From positions 2,604,001 to 2,668,000 of the forward strand of contig NZ_CP013362.1 of assembly GCF_001718315.1 (NCBI RefSeq): a stretch of DNA of 64,000 bases. Direction: 5' to 3'. This DNA is from Burkholderia diffusa. Lineage in GTDB: Bacteria; Pseudomonadota; Gammaproteobacteria; Burkholderiales; Burkholderiaceae. Both the position numbers and the translations under genes were made by a program. Below, piece by piece: positions 8,450-19,390 of the stretch; positions within the stretch are counted from its first letter, which is position 1, and each line of letters begins with the position of its first letter. The notes under the pieces were generated by a model. It saw only the letters and a list, made by a program, of their open reading frames with translations. It was not told the origin of the DNA and did no database searches.

Positions 8450-8497
8450 GCGGACGGCCGGTTGCGGACGGCCGGTCGCGGACGGCCGGTCGCGGAC
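8450..8497. repeat. Tandem repeat of a 14-bp unit (3.4 copies)
   Basis: GCGGACGGCCGGTT at 8450-8463 is followed by two copies of the variant ending TC (8464-8477 and 8478-8491) and a partial fourth. The unit contains the palindrome CGGCCG. It lies between the DUF2278 gene start and the liv terminator and is outside any supported gene. Confidence 0.85.
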
Positions 8498-8593
8498 AGT
8501 CTGCCACCAAGTCCCGGGTCGCATGGTCGGCGTCACCGCCGAATGAATGGAGTCGCATCCGCACGCACAGTTCGTCGCCGCGCGCGCCGCGCG

Positions 8594-8629
8594 AAAAAAA
8601 AGCTGTCACGGCATCCCGTGACAGCTTTT
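8594..8629 (-). terminator. Intrinsic terminator of the liv operon
   Basis: AAAAGCTGTCACGG (8598-8611) and CCGTGACAGCTTTT (8616-8629) form a perfect 14-bp stem with loop CATC. Read on the minus strand it is followed by a run of eight T, 50 bp or so after the livF stop. It could also work on the plus strand. Confidence 0.9.
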
Positions 8630-8682
8630 CGAAAGCCCTTGCGCGGCACGCCGGCACCCGCCGCCGCGCCGCACCGGCCCGC

Positions 8683-9398
<716 letters not shown>

Positions 9399-9399
<1 letters not shown>

Positions 9400-10175
9400 C
9401 AGTGCACCCCTGCGCCGAGATATGCCTCAATCACCTTCGGATTCTTCTGCACGTCCTGCGGCAGACCCTCGGCGATCACCTTGCCGTAATCGAGCACCGT
9501 CATCCGGTTGCACAATCCCATCACGAGCTTCACGTCGTGCTCGATCAGCAGAATCGTGCGGCCGTCCGAGCGGATCTTGTCGAGCAGGCGCGTGAGTTCG
9601 ACCTTCTCGGTCGCGTTCATCCCGGCCGCCGGCTCGTCGAGCGCGAGCAGCTTCGGGTCGGTCGCCAGCGCGCGGGCGATTTCCAGCCGGCGCTGGTGAC
9701 CGTACGACAGGTTGCGCGACGTGTAGTCCGCGTACTGCAGCACGCCCACGTATTCGAGCAGCTCGATCGCGCGCTCCTTGATCTCGCGCTCTTCCTGGCG
9801 TTCGGCCGGCGTCTGGAACACCGCGCCCAGCAGCCCGTGCTTGGTCCGCACGTGGCGGCCCACCATCACGTTCTCGAGTGCGGTCATCCCGCCGAACAGG
9901 CGAATGTTCTGGAACGTGCGCGCGATGCCCGTCTTCGCGACCTGGTGCACCGCGGTCGGCTTGTATTCCGTGCCGTCGAGCTTGAACTCGCCGGAGTCCG
10001 GCGTGTAAAGACCCGTGATCACGTTGAAGAACGTCGTCTTGCCGGCGCCGTTCGGGCCGATCAGGCCGTAGATTTCGCCTTCCTTGATCTCGAGGCCGAC
10101 GTCGGACAGTGCCTGCAAGCCGCCGAAGCGCTTGTTCACGCCTTTGACGGACAGTCGGATTTGCTTGTCGCTCAT
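9399..10175 (-). CDS. livG: Branched-chain amino acid ABC transporter ATP-binding protein LivG
   Basis: The 258-aa ATPase carries Walker A GPNGAGKTTFFN, signature LSYGHQRRLEIAR and Walker B LLALDEPAAGMN. The extended C-terminal tail (VIEAYLGAG) is typical of LivG. It lies 24 bp after livM and overlaps livF by one base, so the four genes are co-transcribed and probably translationally coupled at the G-F junction. Substrate specificity cannot be told from the ATPase. Confidence 0.95.
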
Positions 10176-10199
10176 GTGTGATATCCCCTTGTCCGTTGG

Positions 10200-11369
<1,170 letters not shown>

Positions 11370-11388
11370 GTTGTTTGCTCCCCTTCCG

Positions 11389-12339
11389 TTACGCGCGGTC
11401 CGCGACACGTTCGCCCAGCAGGCCCGACGGACGGAACACCAGCACGATGATCAGCACGATGAATGCGAACACGTCCTGGTAGTTACTGCCGAATACGCCG
11501 CCCGTGAGGTTGCCGATGTAGCCCGCGCCGAGCTGCTCGATCAGGCCGAGCACCACGCCGCCGACCATCGCGCCGCCAAGGTTGCCGATCCCGCCGAGCA
11601 CCGCCGCCGTGAACGCTTTCATGCCGGGGATGAAGCCCATGTAGAAGTGCACGTTGCCGTATTCGGACGCGATCATCACGCCGGCCAGCGCGGCGAGCGC
11701 GGAGCCGATCATGAACGTCGCCGAAATCACGAAGTTCGGGTTCACGCCCATCAGGCTCGCGGTGTTCGGGCTTTCGGCGATCGCACGCATCGCGCGGCCG
11801 AGCTTGGTCTTGTGCACGAGCAGCAGGAGGCCGGCCATCACGATGAACGCCACCGCGATGATCACGATTTCAGTCACCGAGATCACGGCGCCAGGCGTCG
11901 TGTCGGTCGCCTTGATCACGTTGATCGGATCGGTCGGCAGCAGTTGCGGGAACGGCAGCGGGTTGCGCGACCAGATGATCATCGCGGCCGTCTGCAGCAG
12001 GATCGACACGCCGATCGCGGTGATCAGCGGCGCAAGACGCGGCGCGCGGCGCAGCGGCCGGTACGCTACACGCTCGATCGTGTAGCCCACGCACGCGCAG
12101 ACGACCGCCGCGATGCCAAGGCCGATCGTCAGCGTCGCGACGTTGCCGAGTCCGGGGAAGTGGTTCTGCAGCACGGTGATCGCCGACAGGGCGACCATCG
12201 CGCCGATCATCAGCACGTCGCCGTGCGCGAAGTTGATGATGCCGAGAATGCCGTACACCATCGTGTAACCCAACGCGATGATGGCGTACACACTGCCGAG
12301 CACCAGCCCGTTGAGGATCTGCTGGATGAAAATATCCAT
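11389..12339 (-). CDS. livH: Branched-chain amino acid ABC transporter permease LivH
   Basis: The 316-aa permease begins MDIFIQQILNGLVLGSVYAI, the standard LivH N-terminus. It contains GMKAFTAAVLGGIGNLGGAM, the conserved permease loop that docks on the ATPases. An AAGGAG precedes the ATG. In the usual order livK-H-M-G-F it would be the second gene. Here the upstream position is taken by a decayed binding-protein frame, so this transporter probably relies on a binding protein encoded elsewhere. Confidence 0.94.
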   Translation of the reverse strand: MDIFIQQILNGLVLGSVYAIIALGYTMVYGILGIINFAHGDVLMIGAMVALSAITVLQNHFPGLGNVATLTIGLGIAAVVCACVGYTIERVAYRPLRRAPRLAPLITAIGVSILLQTAAMIIWSRNPLPFPQLLPTDPINVIKATDTTPGAVISVTEIVIIAVAFIVMAGLLLLVHKTKLGRAMRAIAESPNTASLMGVNPNFVISATFMIGSALAALAGVMIASEYGNVHFYMGFIPGMKAFTAAVLGGIGNLGGAMVGGVVLGLIEQLGAGYIGNLTGGVFGSNYQDVFAFIVLIIVLVFRPSGLLGERVADRA

Positions 12340-12550
12340 TTAAAGCTCCTTGGCCCATGCTGCCGGAGGACGTTGCGCCCCGCGGGTAAGCGAGGAATCG
12401 CGCCTTCTCGGCGACACTGCGGGTACTAGTCGATACCGGTAAGGGTGGATCGTCCCGGCGCGCGCCGCCCGGCCTGTACGGCCGGACTTGCCGCCGGAGC
12501 GGATACAGAAACGGCACCGCACTGTTCCGGTGCCATCGTGAGTCCCGTCG

Positions 12551-13390
12551 CTAAATCGTCACGACATCGAGGACGGTGTACTTGGCCTCCTTGAAGTCGT
12601 AGGGCAGCGTGCCGCAACGGCCGGTGTCCGGTTTCCCGAACGCCATGCCTTTTTCCGTCCGGGCCGGGGCGAATCCCGCCTCCGGGCAGATCAGGTTCCG
12701 CGCCGCGTCGCCCGCGGGCTCGACCACCTTGGCGGCGCACATGCCGTTGTCGCCAAGGGTTTGCGCTCCGATGCCGGACGCCGTCGCCTGCGCTGCAAGC
12801 GGGCCGTCCGCCGCCGCCCGCGCGGCGCCCGAACCGGCATCGCGAAGGTGGCGCCCGACTTTCGTCAGGACTGCGTCGGAATCCGTGAAACGAAGCAGAC
12901 CGCCCGCCGCGACGCGATGGGTCGCGGCGACACGCTGTTTCGTCGAATCGAAATGAACGGGGATCAGTGACATCTGCACGTCGCCTGCGTTGCCCCGAAA
13001 TCCGGGCGTCCGTCGCTCGACGCGCCCTGCCGTTGCCGCATCACGGTCCGCGGCTCGTTGCCGGGCAATCGGCATGCCCGTCGCCCGGTCGATGGCAGCG
13101 CTGCCGGCGCGTGCTGCCCGCCGTGCCGAATGCATGCCGATCTTCGAGCCCTGCGCGTTGATTTCCTCGATCGCCAAACGTGCCCCGTTGTCCCTATCAC
13201 TGTCCCATTGCGCAATGCGGCACACCGACGGCACCGCACGACCGGTTCCGGCAGCACGCATGTCGCTGACTGCCGGTACCGCGCGTGCCGCAGCGTCCCT
13301 GCCCGCCTCGTCGTCGCTCTTTTTGCTGCAGCCGGCAAGCATTGCAACCGGTGCGGCGACGGACATGGCGTAAGCCGACTTCACATGCAT
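12551..13390 (-). pseudogene. Decayed LivK/LivJ-type amino acid-binding lipoprotein gene
   Basis: The frame from ATG 13390 (GGGAG upstream) is open for 279 residues, but only islands match a LivK protein of about 370-380 aa. These are a lipoprotein signal with lipobox (AMLAGC, Cys21), DNGARLAIEEINAQG, VVEPAGDAARNLICPEAGFA and the C-terminus YDFKEAKYTVLDVVTI. Between the islands the sequence is low-complexity, Arg/Ala-rich and unlike a periplasmic-binding fold, and roughly 90-100 residues are missing. Its place directly upstream of livHMGF is the normal livK position. I read it as a relic without a stop codon; a repurposed short lipoprotein is the alternative. Confidence 0.65.
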
Positions 13391-13510
13391 CGAGTAGGTC
13401 TCCCGCGCCTTGCCAAAACCCGATTTCAAAGCCATTCCGGCCTGAAAACGGGCGCATTGTAACTCCATTTATAGGACGCCAATAATCCTGATTCGATGGG
13501 GTTTTCCTGC

Positions 13511-13589
13511 ATTGCAACCAATTTTGAGAGACGGTTGAGCGCAATGATTGCAACTAGGTTGCACCATTGATGTGAATAATGGTTGCGAT
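13511..13589. repeat. Cluster of ATTGCAAC-type repeats and nested inverted repeats
   Basis: ATTGCAACC (13511-13519), ATTGCAACT (13547-13555), GGTTGCA (13558-13564) and GGTTGCGAT (13581-13589) occur within 80 bp. TGCAAC and GTTGCA flank TAG as a 6-3-6 inverted repeat, and ACCATT (13564-13569) pairs with AATGGT (13579-13584). The AT-rich block lies between the livK relic and the ispH terminator and looks like a regulator-binding region, but the regulator is unknown. Confidence 0.5.
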
Positions 13590-13605
13590 CTCATTTTCGC
13601 AGCGC

Positions 13606-13630
13606 AAAAAAAACGCGCCAGACGGCGCGC
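13606..13630 (-). terminator. Intrinsic terminator after ispH
   Basis: CGCGCC (13614-13619), loop AGAC and GGCGCG (13624-13629) form a 6-bp all-GC stem. On the minus strand it is followed by eight T (13606-13613). It lies 30 bp past the ispH stop. Confidence 0.8.
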
Positions 13631-13659
13631 TTTGGGGCACTGCGGGTGCGATGCGGCAA

Positions 13660-14640
13660 TCAGGCCGCAGGCGGCAGGTTCAGCCCGCGCGGCAGCGGAA
13701 ACGACACGTTTTCCTCGATGCCGTCGAGCGCGCGGACATTGCGCACGCCGAGCTCACGCAACCGCGCGATCACGGCCTGGGCGAGCACTTCCGGCGCCGA
13801 TGCGCCGGCCGTCACGCCGATGCGGCGCTTGCCGGCGACCCACGCCGGATCGATCTGATCGGGCGCATCGACCATGTACGCAGCCACGCCGCGCTTCTCG
13901 GCCACTTCGCGCAGACGGCTCGAATTCGAGCTGTTCGGGCTGCCGACCACGATCACGACGTCGCACTGCGGCGCCATGAACTTCACCGCATCCTGGCGGT
14001 TTTGCGTCGCGTAGCAGATGTCCTGCTTCTTCGGTTCGCGAATCTTCGGATACTTCGCCTTCAGCGCGCCGATGATCTCGGCGGCGTCGTCGACGGACAG
14101 CGTCGTCTGCGTGACGAGCGCGATGCGCTCGGGATCGGCGAGCTCGAGCTTCTGCACGTCCTCGACGCTTTCGACGAGATGCATGCCGCGCTCGACCTGC
14201 CCCATCGTGCCTTCGACTTCCGGGTGGCCCTTGTGGCCGATCATCACGATATCGACACCGTCCTGGCGCATCTTCGCCACTTCGACGTGCACCTTCGTGA
14301 CGAGCGGGCAGGTTGCGTCGTAGATGCGCAACCCGCGCACGTCCGCCTCGTCGCGCACGGCCTTCGACACGCCGTGCGCGCTGAAGATCACGGTGTTGCC
14401 GGCCGGCACTTCCTCGAGTTCCTCGACGAAGATCGCGCCTTTCTTCTTCAGATCCTCGACCACGTACTTGTTGTGAACGATCTCGTGACGGACATAGATC
14501 GGCGCACCGTGCATCGCGATCGCGCGCTCGACGATCTCGATCGCGCGATCGACGCCCGCGCAGAAGCCACGCGGCTGGGCCAGCAGGATTTCGGCATCGG
14601 CGGCGACGGTCTGCCCGGACAGCGTATCGGTGGTGCTCAT
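13660..14640 (-). CDS. ispH: 4-hydroxy-3-methylbut-2-enyl diphosphate reductase
   Basis: The 326-aa protein is IspH (LytB), the last enzyme of the MEP isoprenoid pathway, which reduces HMBPP to IPP and DMAPP with a 4Fe-4S cluster. The cluster cysteines are in [23 protein letters not shown] and [10 protein letters not shown]. Other conserved segments are [22 protein letters not shown] and [11 protein letters not shown], which binds the diphosphate. It starts 2 bp after the fkpB stop, so the pair forms an operon. The same fkpB-ispH pairing occurs in E. coli. Confidence 0.97.
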   Translation of the reverse strand: MSTTDTLSGQTVAADAEILLAQPRGFCAGVDRAIEIVERAIAMHGAPIYVRHEIVHNKYVVEDLKKKGAIFVEELEEVPAGNTVIFSAHGVSKAVRDEADVRGLRIYDATCPLVTKVHVEVAKMRQDGVDIVMIGHKGHPEVEGTMGQVERGMHLVESVEDVQKLELADPERIALVTQTTLSVDDAAEIIGALKAKYPKIREPKKQDICYATQNRQDAVKFMAPQCDVVIVVGSPNSSNSSRLREVAEKRGVAAYMVDAPDQIDPAWVAGKRRIGVTAGASAPEVLAQAVIARLRELGVRNVRALDGIEENVSFPLPRGLNLPPAA

Positions 14641-14642
14641 GA

Positions 14643-15098
14643 TTACAGGATTCCGATGATTTTCACTTCGAACGTGAGCGCTTGGCCCGCGAGCGGATGA
14701 TTGAAGTCGAACAGCGCAGAGGTTTCGCTGACTTCCTTCAGCACCCCTGCATAGCGGCCGCCGTCCGGCGCGTTGAACTCGATCAGGTCGCCCGGCGTGA
14801 AATCGTCGCCGACCATCCCGTTCTCGCGCAGCGTCGACAGCGTCACGCGCTGGAGCATGTCGGGATTGCGGGGACCGAACCCCTGCTCGGGCGTTAGCTG
14901 ATAAGTCGAATGGTCACCCACCCTGAGCCCGATCAGAATCTGTTCCAGCGAGGGCGCCAGTTGCCCCGCGCCGAGCAGCAGCGTGGCGGGCTTGTCGGAG
15001 AAGGTGTTGACGATGTCGGCGCCGTCGGCCAATGCAAGCCTGTAATGCAGCGTCACATGGGAACCGGGCTTCACTTCGGATAGATCGATGATGCTCAT
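14643..15098 (-). CDS. fkpB: FKBP-type peptidyl-prolyl cis-trans isomerase (SlpA/FkpB-like)
   Basis: The 151-aa protein begins [20 protein letters not shown] and follows the SlpA/FkpB pattern. The FKBP core is split by an insert-in-flap domain: [35 protein letters not shown], then [19 protein letters not shown]. These proteins act as cytosolic proline isomerases and chaperones. The start at 15098 was chosen because the upstream frame lacks FKBP similarity. It is divergent from radC and leads the fkpB-ispH operon. Confidence 0.93.
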   Translation of the reverse strand: MSIIDLSEVKPGSHVTLHYRLALADGADIVNTFSDKPATLLLGAGQLAPSLEQILIGLRVGDHSTYQLTPEQGFGPRNPDMLQRVTLSTLRENGMVGDDFTPGDLIEFNAPDGGRYAGVLKEVSETSALFDFNHPLAGQALTFEVKIIGIL

Positions 15099-15234
15099 GA
15101 ATGACTCGTGTTCGTCGGCGCCCGAACTGGCCGAAAGGCCCGGCGCAAAGCCAATATTGTAAGTCACCTGAGCGCGCAAGGCTGAAAGTGCGACGACATC
15201 GCGCTCACGCCCGCCGCCAATGGAGTTCTGGATC

Positions 15235-16014
15235 ATGCCGTCCCCCTGTCCCGCCGCCCCGGCGACCGAATGTCGCGACACAGTCGATGCGCCGATCTCC
15301 GCGGTCCGCCGCATCGATGCAGCCAGGCCGACGCGCAAGCGCCGCCCGCGAAACTGGAAATCCCATCTGCCGCGCGAGCGGCTGCTGGAACGCGGGCCGG
15401 CCGCGCTCACCGACGCGGAGCTGATCGCGCTGCTGCTCGGCACGGGCGGCGGCGGCCACGACGTGTTCGCCAGCGCCCGCGCGCTGCTCGCACGTTTCGG
15501 CGATTCGCTGCGCGACATGCTCGACGCGGAGCCCGACGCGTTCGCCATGCACCCGGGCATCGGCCCCGCTCGCTCGGCGGTGCTGATCGCGGTGACCGAG
15601 ATCGTGCGGCGCGCGCTGATCGAGAAAGCCCGCGAGCGGATGCAGATCGGCTCGCCAGGCGCGGTCGAGGATTATCTGCGGCTCAGGATCGGCACGCGTG
15701 CGCACGAGGTTTTCGTCACGCTGTACCTGGACGCCCGTCACGGCCTGATTGACGTGGAAGAGAGCGCGCGCGGCTCGCTGACGCGGATGGTCGTCTATCC
15801 GCGCGAAATCGTGCGGCGCGCGCTCATGCTGAATGCCGCCGCGCTGATCATCGCGCACAACCATCCGTCCGGCGCGGTGCAGCCGAGCGCGGAGGATCGC
15901 CGCCTGACGCGCATGCTGCACGAAGCGCTCACGCTCGTCGACGCGAAGCTGCTCGATCACGTCGTCGTCGGCAGCGACGATACATTTTCGTTCGCGCGCG
16001 CCGGTTGGCTGTAG
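15235..16014 (+). CDS. radC: RadC-family JAB/MPN-domain protein
   Basis: This 259-aa protein has an N-terminal helix-hairpin-helix region ([27 protein letters not shown]) and a C-terminal JAMM/MPN+ domain. The metal motif is [18 protein letters not shown] (HxHP followed by Asp). RadC was once thought to be a repair protein, but the molecular role of the family is unsettled. The ATG at 15235 has GGAG nine bases upstream; an ATG at 15220 has no ribosome-binding site. It is divergent from fkpB, and rpmB follows about 240 bp later from its own promoter. Confidence 0.93.
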   Translation: MPSPCPAAPATECRDTVDAPISAVRRIDAARPTRKRRPRNWKSHLPRERLLERGPAALTDAELIALLLGTGGGGHDVFASARALLARFGDSLRDMLDAEPDAFAMHPGIGPARSAVLIAVTEIVRRALIEKARERMQIGSPGAVEDYLRLRIGTRAHEVFVTLYLDARHGLIDVEESARGSLTRMVVYPREIVRRALMLNAAALIIAHNHPSGAVQPSAEDRRLTRMLHEALTLVDAKLLDHVVVGSDDTFSFARAGWL

Positions 16015-16069
16015 ACTGTGGCCCGGCGACGCAACCTGCGGTCGCCGCAACGACGAAGCGAAATTGAGT

Positions 16070-16099
16070 TTGATTTTTCTGAGCTTTTTCTGCTAGAAT
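16070..16099 (+). promoter_or_regulatory. Sigma-70 promoter for rpmB-rpmG
   Basis: TTGATT (16070-16075) and TAGAAT (16094-16099) are separated by 18 bp, upstream of the ribosomal protein pair. The start site would be near 16106. Confidence 0.65.
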
Positions 16100-16105
16100 C
16101 GTCGT

Positions 16106-16252
16106 CTGTCTTTTTTCCAACCAGTTCTAGCCATCGAAGGGCCTTGTCTGTAAAGGCTTCGGCGTTCTGAGTGCAGCCATGGATCACGTGGCGGTACGAT
16201 GGAACCTTCATCGGCGATCGAACCCCGAATTTAGCGTATTAGGAGTGCTCTC
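16106..16252 (+). promoter_or_regulatory. Long structured 5' leader of rpmB
   Basis: About 147 nt lie between the predicted start site and the rpmB ATG, with no supported frame. CGAAGgGCCTT (16135-16145) can pair with AAGGCTTCG (16153-16161), with one bulge. A leader this long before a ribosomal protein operon could hold an autoregulatory site; none is proven. Confidence 0.35.
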
Positions 16253-16486
16253 ATGGCACGCGTATGCCAAGTAACTGGGAAAGCGCCGATGAGCGGCAAC
16301 AACGTTTCCCACGCAAACAACAAGACGAAGCGCCGCTTCCTGCCGAACCTGCAAAACCGCCGGTTCTGGGTGGAAAGCGAAAACCGCTGGGTGCGCCTGC
16401 GCGTCTCGAACGCCGGCCTGCGCCTGATCGACAAGAACGGCATCGATTCCGTGCTCGCTGACCTGCGCGCACGCGGCGAAGCCTAA
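16253..16486 (+). CDS. rpmB: 50S ribosomal protein L28
   Basis: The 77-aa protein begins [20 protein letters not shown] and continues [20 protein letters not shown], the L28 signature, at the normal bacterial length. Only one Cys is present, so it is the zinc-free form. TAGGAG precedes the ATG. L33 follows 17 bp later, the usual rpmB-rpmG arrangement. Confidence 0.98.
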
Positions 16487-16503
16487 GCCCAAGGAGCACA
16501 ATC

Positions 16504-16671
16504 ATGGCAAAAGGCGCACGCGACAAGATCAAGCTCGAGTCGACCGCTGGTACGGGTCACTTCTACACGACCACGAAGAACAAGCGCAACATGCCGGAAA
16601 AGATGGCGATCAAGAAGTTCGATCCCGTCGTCCGCAAGCATGTGGAATACAAAGAAACCAAGATCAAGTAA
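16504..16671 (+). CDS. rpmG: 50S ribosomal protein L33
   Basis: The 55-aa frame [20 protein letters not shown] ends [10 protein letters not shown] and is L33 over its whole length. It lacks the CxxC pairs of zinc-binding L33, so it is the C-minus form. AAGGAG lies 8-9 bp before the ATG. It is the second gene of the operon and is followed by a clear terminator. Confidence 0.98.
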   Translation: MAKGARDKIKLESTAGTGHFYTTTKNKRNMPEKMAIKKFDPVVRKHVEYKETKIK

Positions 16672-16702
16672 TCTCCGGTTTCTGCAAGCCTGACGGCGAC
16701 CG

Positions 16703-16730
16703 AAAAGCCCCGCACATGCGGGGCTTTTTG
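16703..16730 (+). terminator. Intrinsic terminator after rpmG
   Basis: AAAGCCCCGC (16704-16713), loop ACAT and GCGGGGCTTT (16718-16727) are followed by TTGTTTT. It lies 32 bp past the L33 stop. Confidence 0.93.
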
Positions 16731-16831
16731 TTTTGCGCGCACGCACGGGCCCGACGCGGTATGCTCTCCCCTTTCCGCGGCCACGGCTGACGGAACGCAC
16801 AAAAGCCAAAGCGTAACGATGGAGATGCAGC

Positions 16832-18418
16832 ATGAAATTCGACGTGGCGATCGTCGGCAGCGGCCTGGCAGGGCTGTCGGTCGCACTCAACCTGGCCAGC
16901 ACGCGACGTGTCGCGCTGATCGCGAAACGTTCGATGATGGAGGGGGCAAGCGATAACGCGCAAGGCGGCATCGCGGCCGTCCTCGATTCGGCGGACAGCA
17001 TCGAGAACCACGTCGACGACACGCTCGTCGCCGGCGGCGGCCTATGCGACGAAGGCGCGACGCGCTACATCGTCGAGCACGGTCGCGAAGCGATCGAATG
17101 GCTGATTTCGCAGGGCGTGCCGTTCACGAAGGACGATGCGGCCGAACTCGGTTTCCATCTGACGCGCGAAGGCGGTCACAGTCACCGCCGAATCATCCAT
17201 GCGGCCGACGCGACCGGACATGCGGTGCTCGCGACGCTGTCCGAGCGCGCGCGCCAGCATCCGAACATCACGTTCTTCGAAAACCACCATGCGATCGACC
17301 TGATCACGTCGGACCGGCTCGGACTACCCGGCCGCCGCTGTCACGGCCTGTATGCGCTCGACGTCGACAACGACCGCACGATCACGATCGAGGCACCGCA
17401 CACGGTGCTCGCGACCGGCGGTGCCGGCAAGGTGTACCTCTACACGACGAACCCGGACACCGCGACGGGCGACGGCATCGCGATGGCGTGGCGCGCGGGC
17501 TGCCGCGTGTCGAACATGGAATTCATCCAGTTCCACCCGACCTGCCTGTTCCATCCGTACGCAAAATCGTTCCTGATTTCGGAAGCCGTGCGCGGAGAAG
17601 GCGGTCTGCTGAAGCTGCCGGACGGCACCCGCTTCATGCCCGCACACGATCCCCGCGCGGAACTCGCGCCGCGCGACATCGTCGCGCGCGCGATCGACTT
17701 CGAGATCAAGAAGCGCGGGATCGACTGCGTATATCTCGACATCAGCCACCAGCCGGAAGCATTCCTGCGCGAGCACTTCCCGACCATCCATGCACGCTGT
17801 CTCGAATTCGGCATCGACATCGCGAAGCAGCCGATTCCGGTCGTGCCGGCCGCGCACTACACGTGCGGCGGCGTCGTCACCGACCTCGCGGGACGCACCG
17901 ATCTCGCGGGCCTGTATGCGGTCGGCGAAACGTCGTACACGGGGCTGCACGGCGCGAACCGGCTCGCGAGCAATTCGCTGCTCGAATGCCTCGTGATCGG
18001 CCGCGCGGCAGCCGAGGCAATCGAGTCGGCCGGCTTTGACGCCGAAACATCGGGCACGCTGCCCGCGTGGGACGAAAGCCGTGTGTCGGATGCGGACGAG
18101 GAAGTCGTCGTCGCGCACAACTGGGACGAACTGCGCCGGCTGATGTGGAACTACGTCGGCATCGTGCGTACCGACAAACGTCTCGAGCGCGCGAAGCACC
18201 GGTTGTCGCTGCTGCGCGACGAAATCCATGAGTACTACGCGAACTTCCGCGTCACGCGCGACCTGCTCGAACTGCGTAATCTCGTCGATGTCGCGACGCT
18301 GATCGTGAAGAGCGCGTACTCGCGCCGCGAAAGCCGCGGGCTGCACTACAGCCGCGACTGGCCGCACACGCTGCCGAAGGCGCTGCCGAGCGTGCTCACG
18401 CCCCGCTCGCGCCGCTGA
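16832..18418 (+). CDS. nadB: L-aspartate oxidase
   Basis: The 528-aa flavoprotein oxidises L-aspartate to iminoaspartate, the first step of de novo NAD synthesis. The FAD Rossmann motif is [15 protein letters not shown] at the N-terminus, followed by [11 protein letters not shown] and [17 protein letters not shown], the active-site Arg region. [13 protein letters not shown] and [22 protein letters not shown] are shared with the succinate dehydrogenase flavoprotein family. Length matches NadB. It converges on nadC and is separated from it by a bidirectional terminator. Iminoaspartate passes to NadA, encoded on the facing operon. Confidence 0.97.
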   Translation: MKFDVAIVGSGLAGLSVALNLASTRRVALIAKRSMMEGASDNAQGGIAAVLDSADSIENHVDDTLVAGGGLCDEGATRYIVEHGREAIEWLISQGVPFTKDDAAELGFHLTREGGHSHRRIIHAADATGHAVLATLSERARQHPNITFFENHHAIDLITSDRLGLPGRRCHGLYALDVDNDRTITIEAPHTVLATGGAGKVYLYTTNPDTATGDGIAMAWRAGCRVSNMEFIQFHPTCLFHPYAKSFLISEAVRGEGGLLKLPDGTRFMPAHDPRAELAPRDIVARAIDFEIKKRGIDCVYLDISHQPEAFLREHFPTIHARCLEFGIDIAKQPIPVVPAAHYTCGGVVTDLAGRTDLAGLYAVGETSYTGLHGANRLASNSLLECLVIGRAAAEAIESAGFDAETSGTLPAWDESRVSDADEEVVVAHNWDELRRLMWNYVGIVRTDKRLERAKHRLSLLRDEIHEYYANFRVTRDLLELRNLVDVATLIVKSAYSRRESRGLHYSRDWPHTLPKALPSVLTPRSRR

Positions 18419-18449
18419 GCGGCTCGCCCTGCCGGGGCTTGCGACCTAC

Positions 18450-18486
18450 AAAAAAGCCGCTGGCGTTTGCGCGCCAGCGGCTTTTT
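18450..18486. terminator. Bidirectional intrinsic terminator between nadB and nadC
   Basis: AAAAAGCCGCTGGCG (18451-18465) and CGCCAGCGGCTTTTT (18471-18485 or so) form a long GC stem with A and T tails on both sides. It can end nadB on the plus strand and nadA-nadC on the minus strand. Confidence 0.93.
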
Positions 18487-18508
18487 CATCAGACGGCATA
18501 GCGCGCGG

Positions 18509-19390
18509 TCAGTCGACGATCCGCATCGAATAGTCGGTTGCGCGCACGTCCTTCGTCAGCGCGCCGATCGAGATGCGGTCGACGCCCGTCTCCGCGAACG
18601 TGCGCACCGTATCGAAATTGACGCCGCCCGACACTTCGAGCACGGCCTTGCCGGACGCGACGCGCACCGCTTCGCGCATCATGTCGAGCGTGAAGTTGTC
18701 GAGCAGCACCGACTGCGCGCCATGCGCGAGCGCCGTGTCGAGCTGCGCGAGCGTCTCGACTTCGACCTGCACCGGCACGCCGGCATCGAGCGCGAACGCC
18801 GCATCGAGCGCTTCGCCGACACCGCCCGCTGCCGCGATATGGTTTTCCTTGATCAGGATGCCGTCGTACAGCGCGAGACGCTGGTTCTCGCCGCCGCCGA
18901 CCCGCACTGCGTACTTCTGCGCGAGCCGCAGGCCCGGCAGTGTCTTGCGCGTATCGAGGATCTTCGCGCGCGTGCCTTCGACGCGATCGACGTAACGGCG
19001 CGTCGCACTCGCGACGCCCGACAGCAGTTGCAGGAAGTTAAGCCCGTTGCGCTCGGCCGTCAGCAGCGCGCGCGCCGGCCCTTCGAGTTCGCAGACCGTC
19101 GAATCCGGAGCCATCCGGTCGCCTTCGCGATACCGCCACTGAACGACGATCGACGGATCGATCCGTGCGATGACGGCCTCGAACCAAGGCACGCCGCACA
19201 ACACCGCTTCCTCGCGCACGATGATGCGGGCACGGCGCCGCTCGCCAGCCGGCACGAGCCGGCCGGTCTGGTCGCCGGTGCCGACGTCTTCGGCAATCGC
19301 ATCGGCTACGTTGCGCGCGATCGCTTCGTCGAATGCCGCGCCGTATTGTGCGCGCACGGCTTCGAACAGCGGAGAGACTGCGCTCGTCAT
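18509..19390 (-). CDS. nadC: Nicotinate-nucleotide pyrophosphorylase (carboxylating)
   Basis: The 293-aa protein is quinolinate phosphoribosyltransferase, which makes nicotinate mononucleotide from quinolinate and PRPP. Visible signatures are [62 protein letters not shown] (shown in part) and SVLLDNF. Its ATG overlaps the nadA stop by 4 bp (19387-19390), so the two genes are translationally coupled. It is the last gene before the shared terminator. Confidence 0.97.
   Translation of the reverse strand: MTSAVSPLFEAVRAQYGAAFDEAIARNVADAIAEDVGTGDQTGRLVPAGERRRARIIVREEAVLCGVPWFEAVIARIDPSIVVQWRYREGDRMAPDSTVCELEGPARALLTAERNGLNFLQLLSGVASATRRYVDRVEGTRAKILDTRKTLPGLRLAQKYAVRVGGGENQRLALYDGILIKENHIAAAGGVGEALDAAFALDAGVPVQVEVETLAQLDTALAHGAQSVLLDNFTLDMMREAVRVASGKAVLEVSGGVNFDTVRTFAETGVDRISIGALTKDVRATDYSMRIVD

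Noticed and set aside
12340-12550. Possible small gene between livH and the livK relic.
   Set aside because: No frame with a ribosome-binding site or recognisable product; probably decayed DNA and the livH leader.
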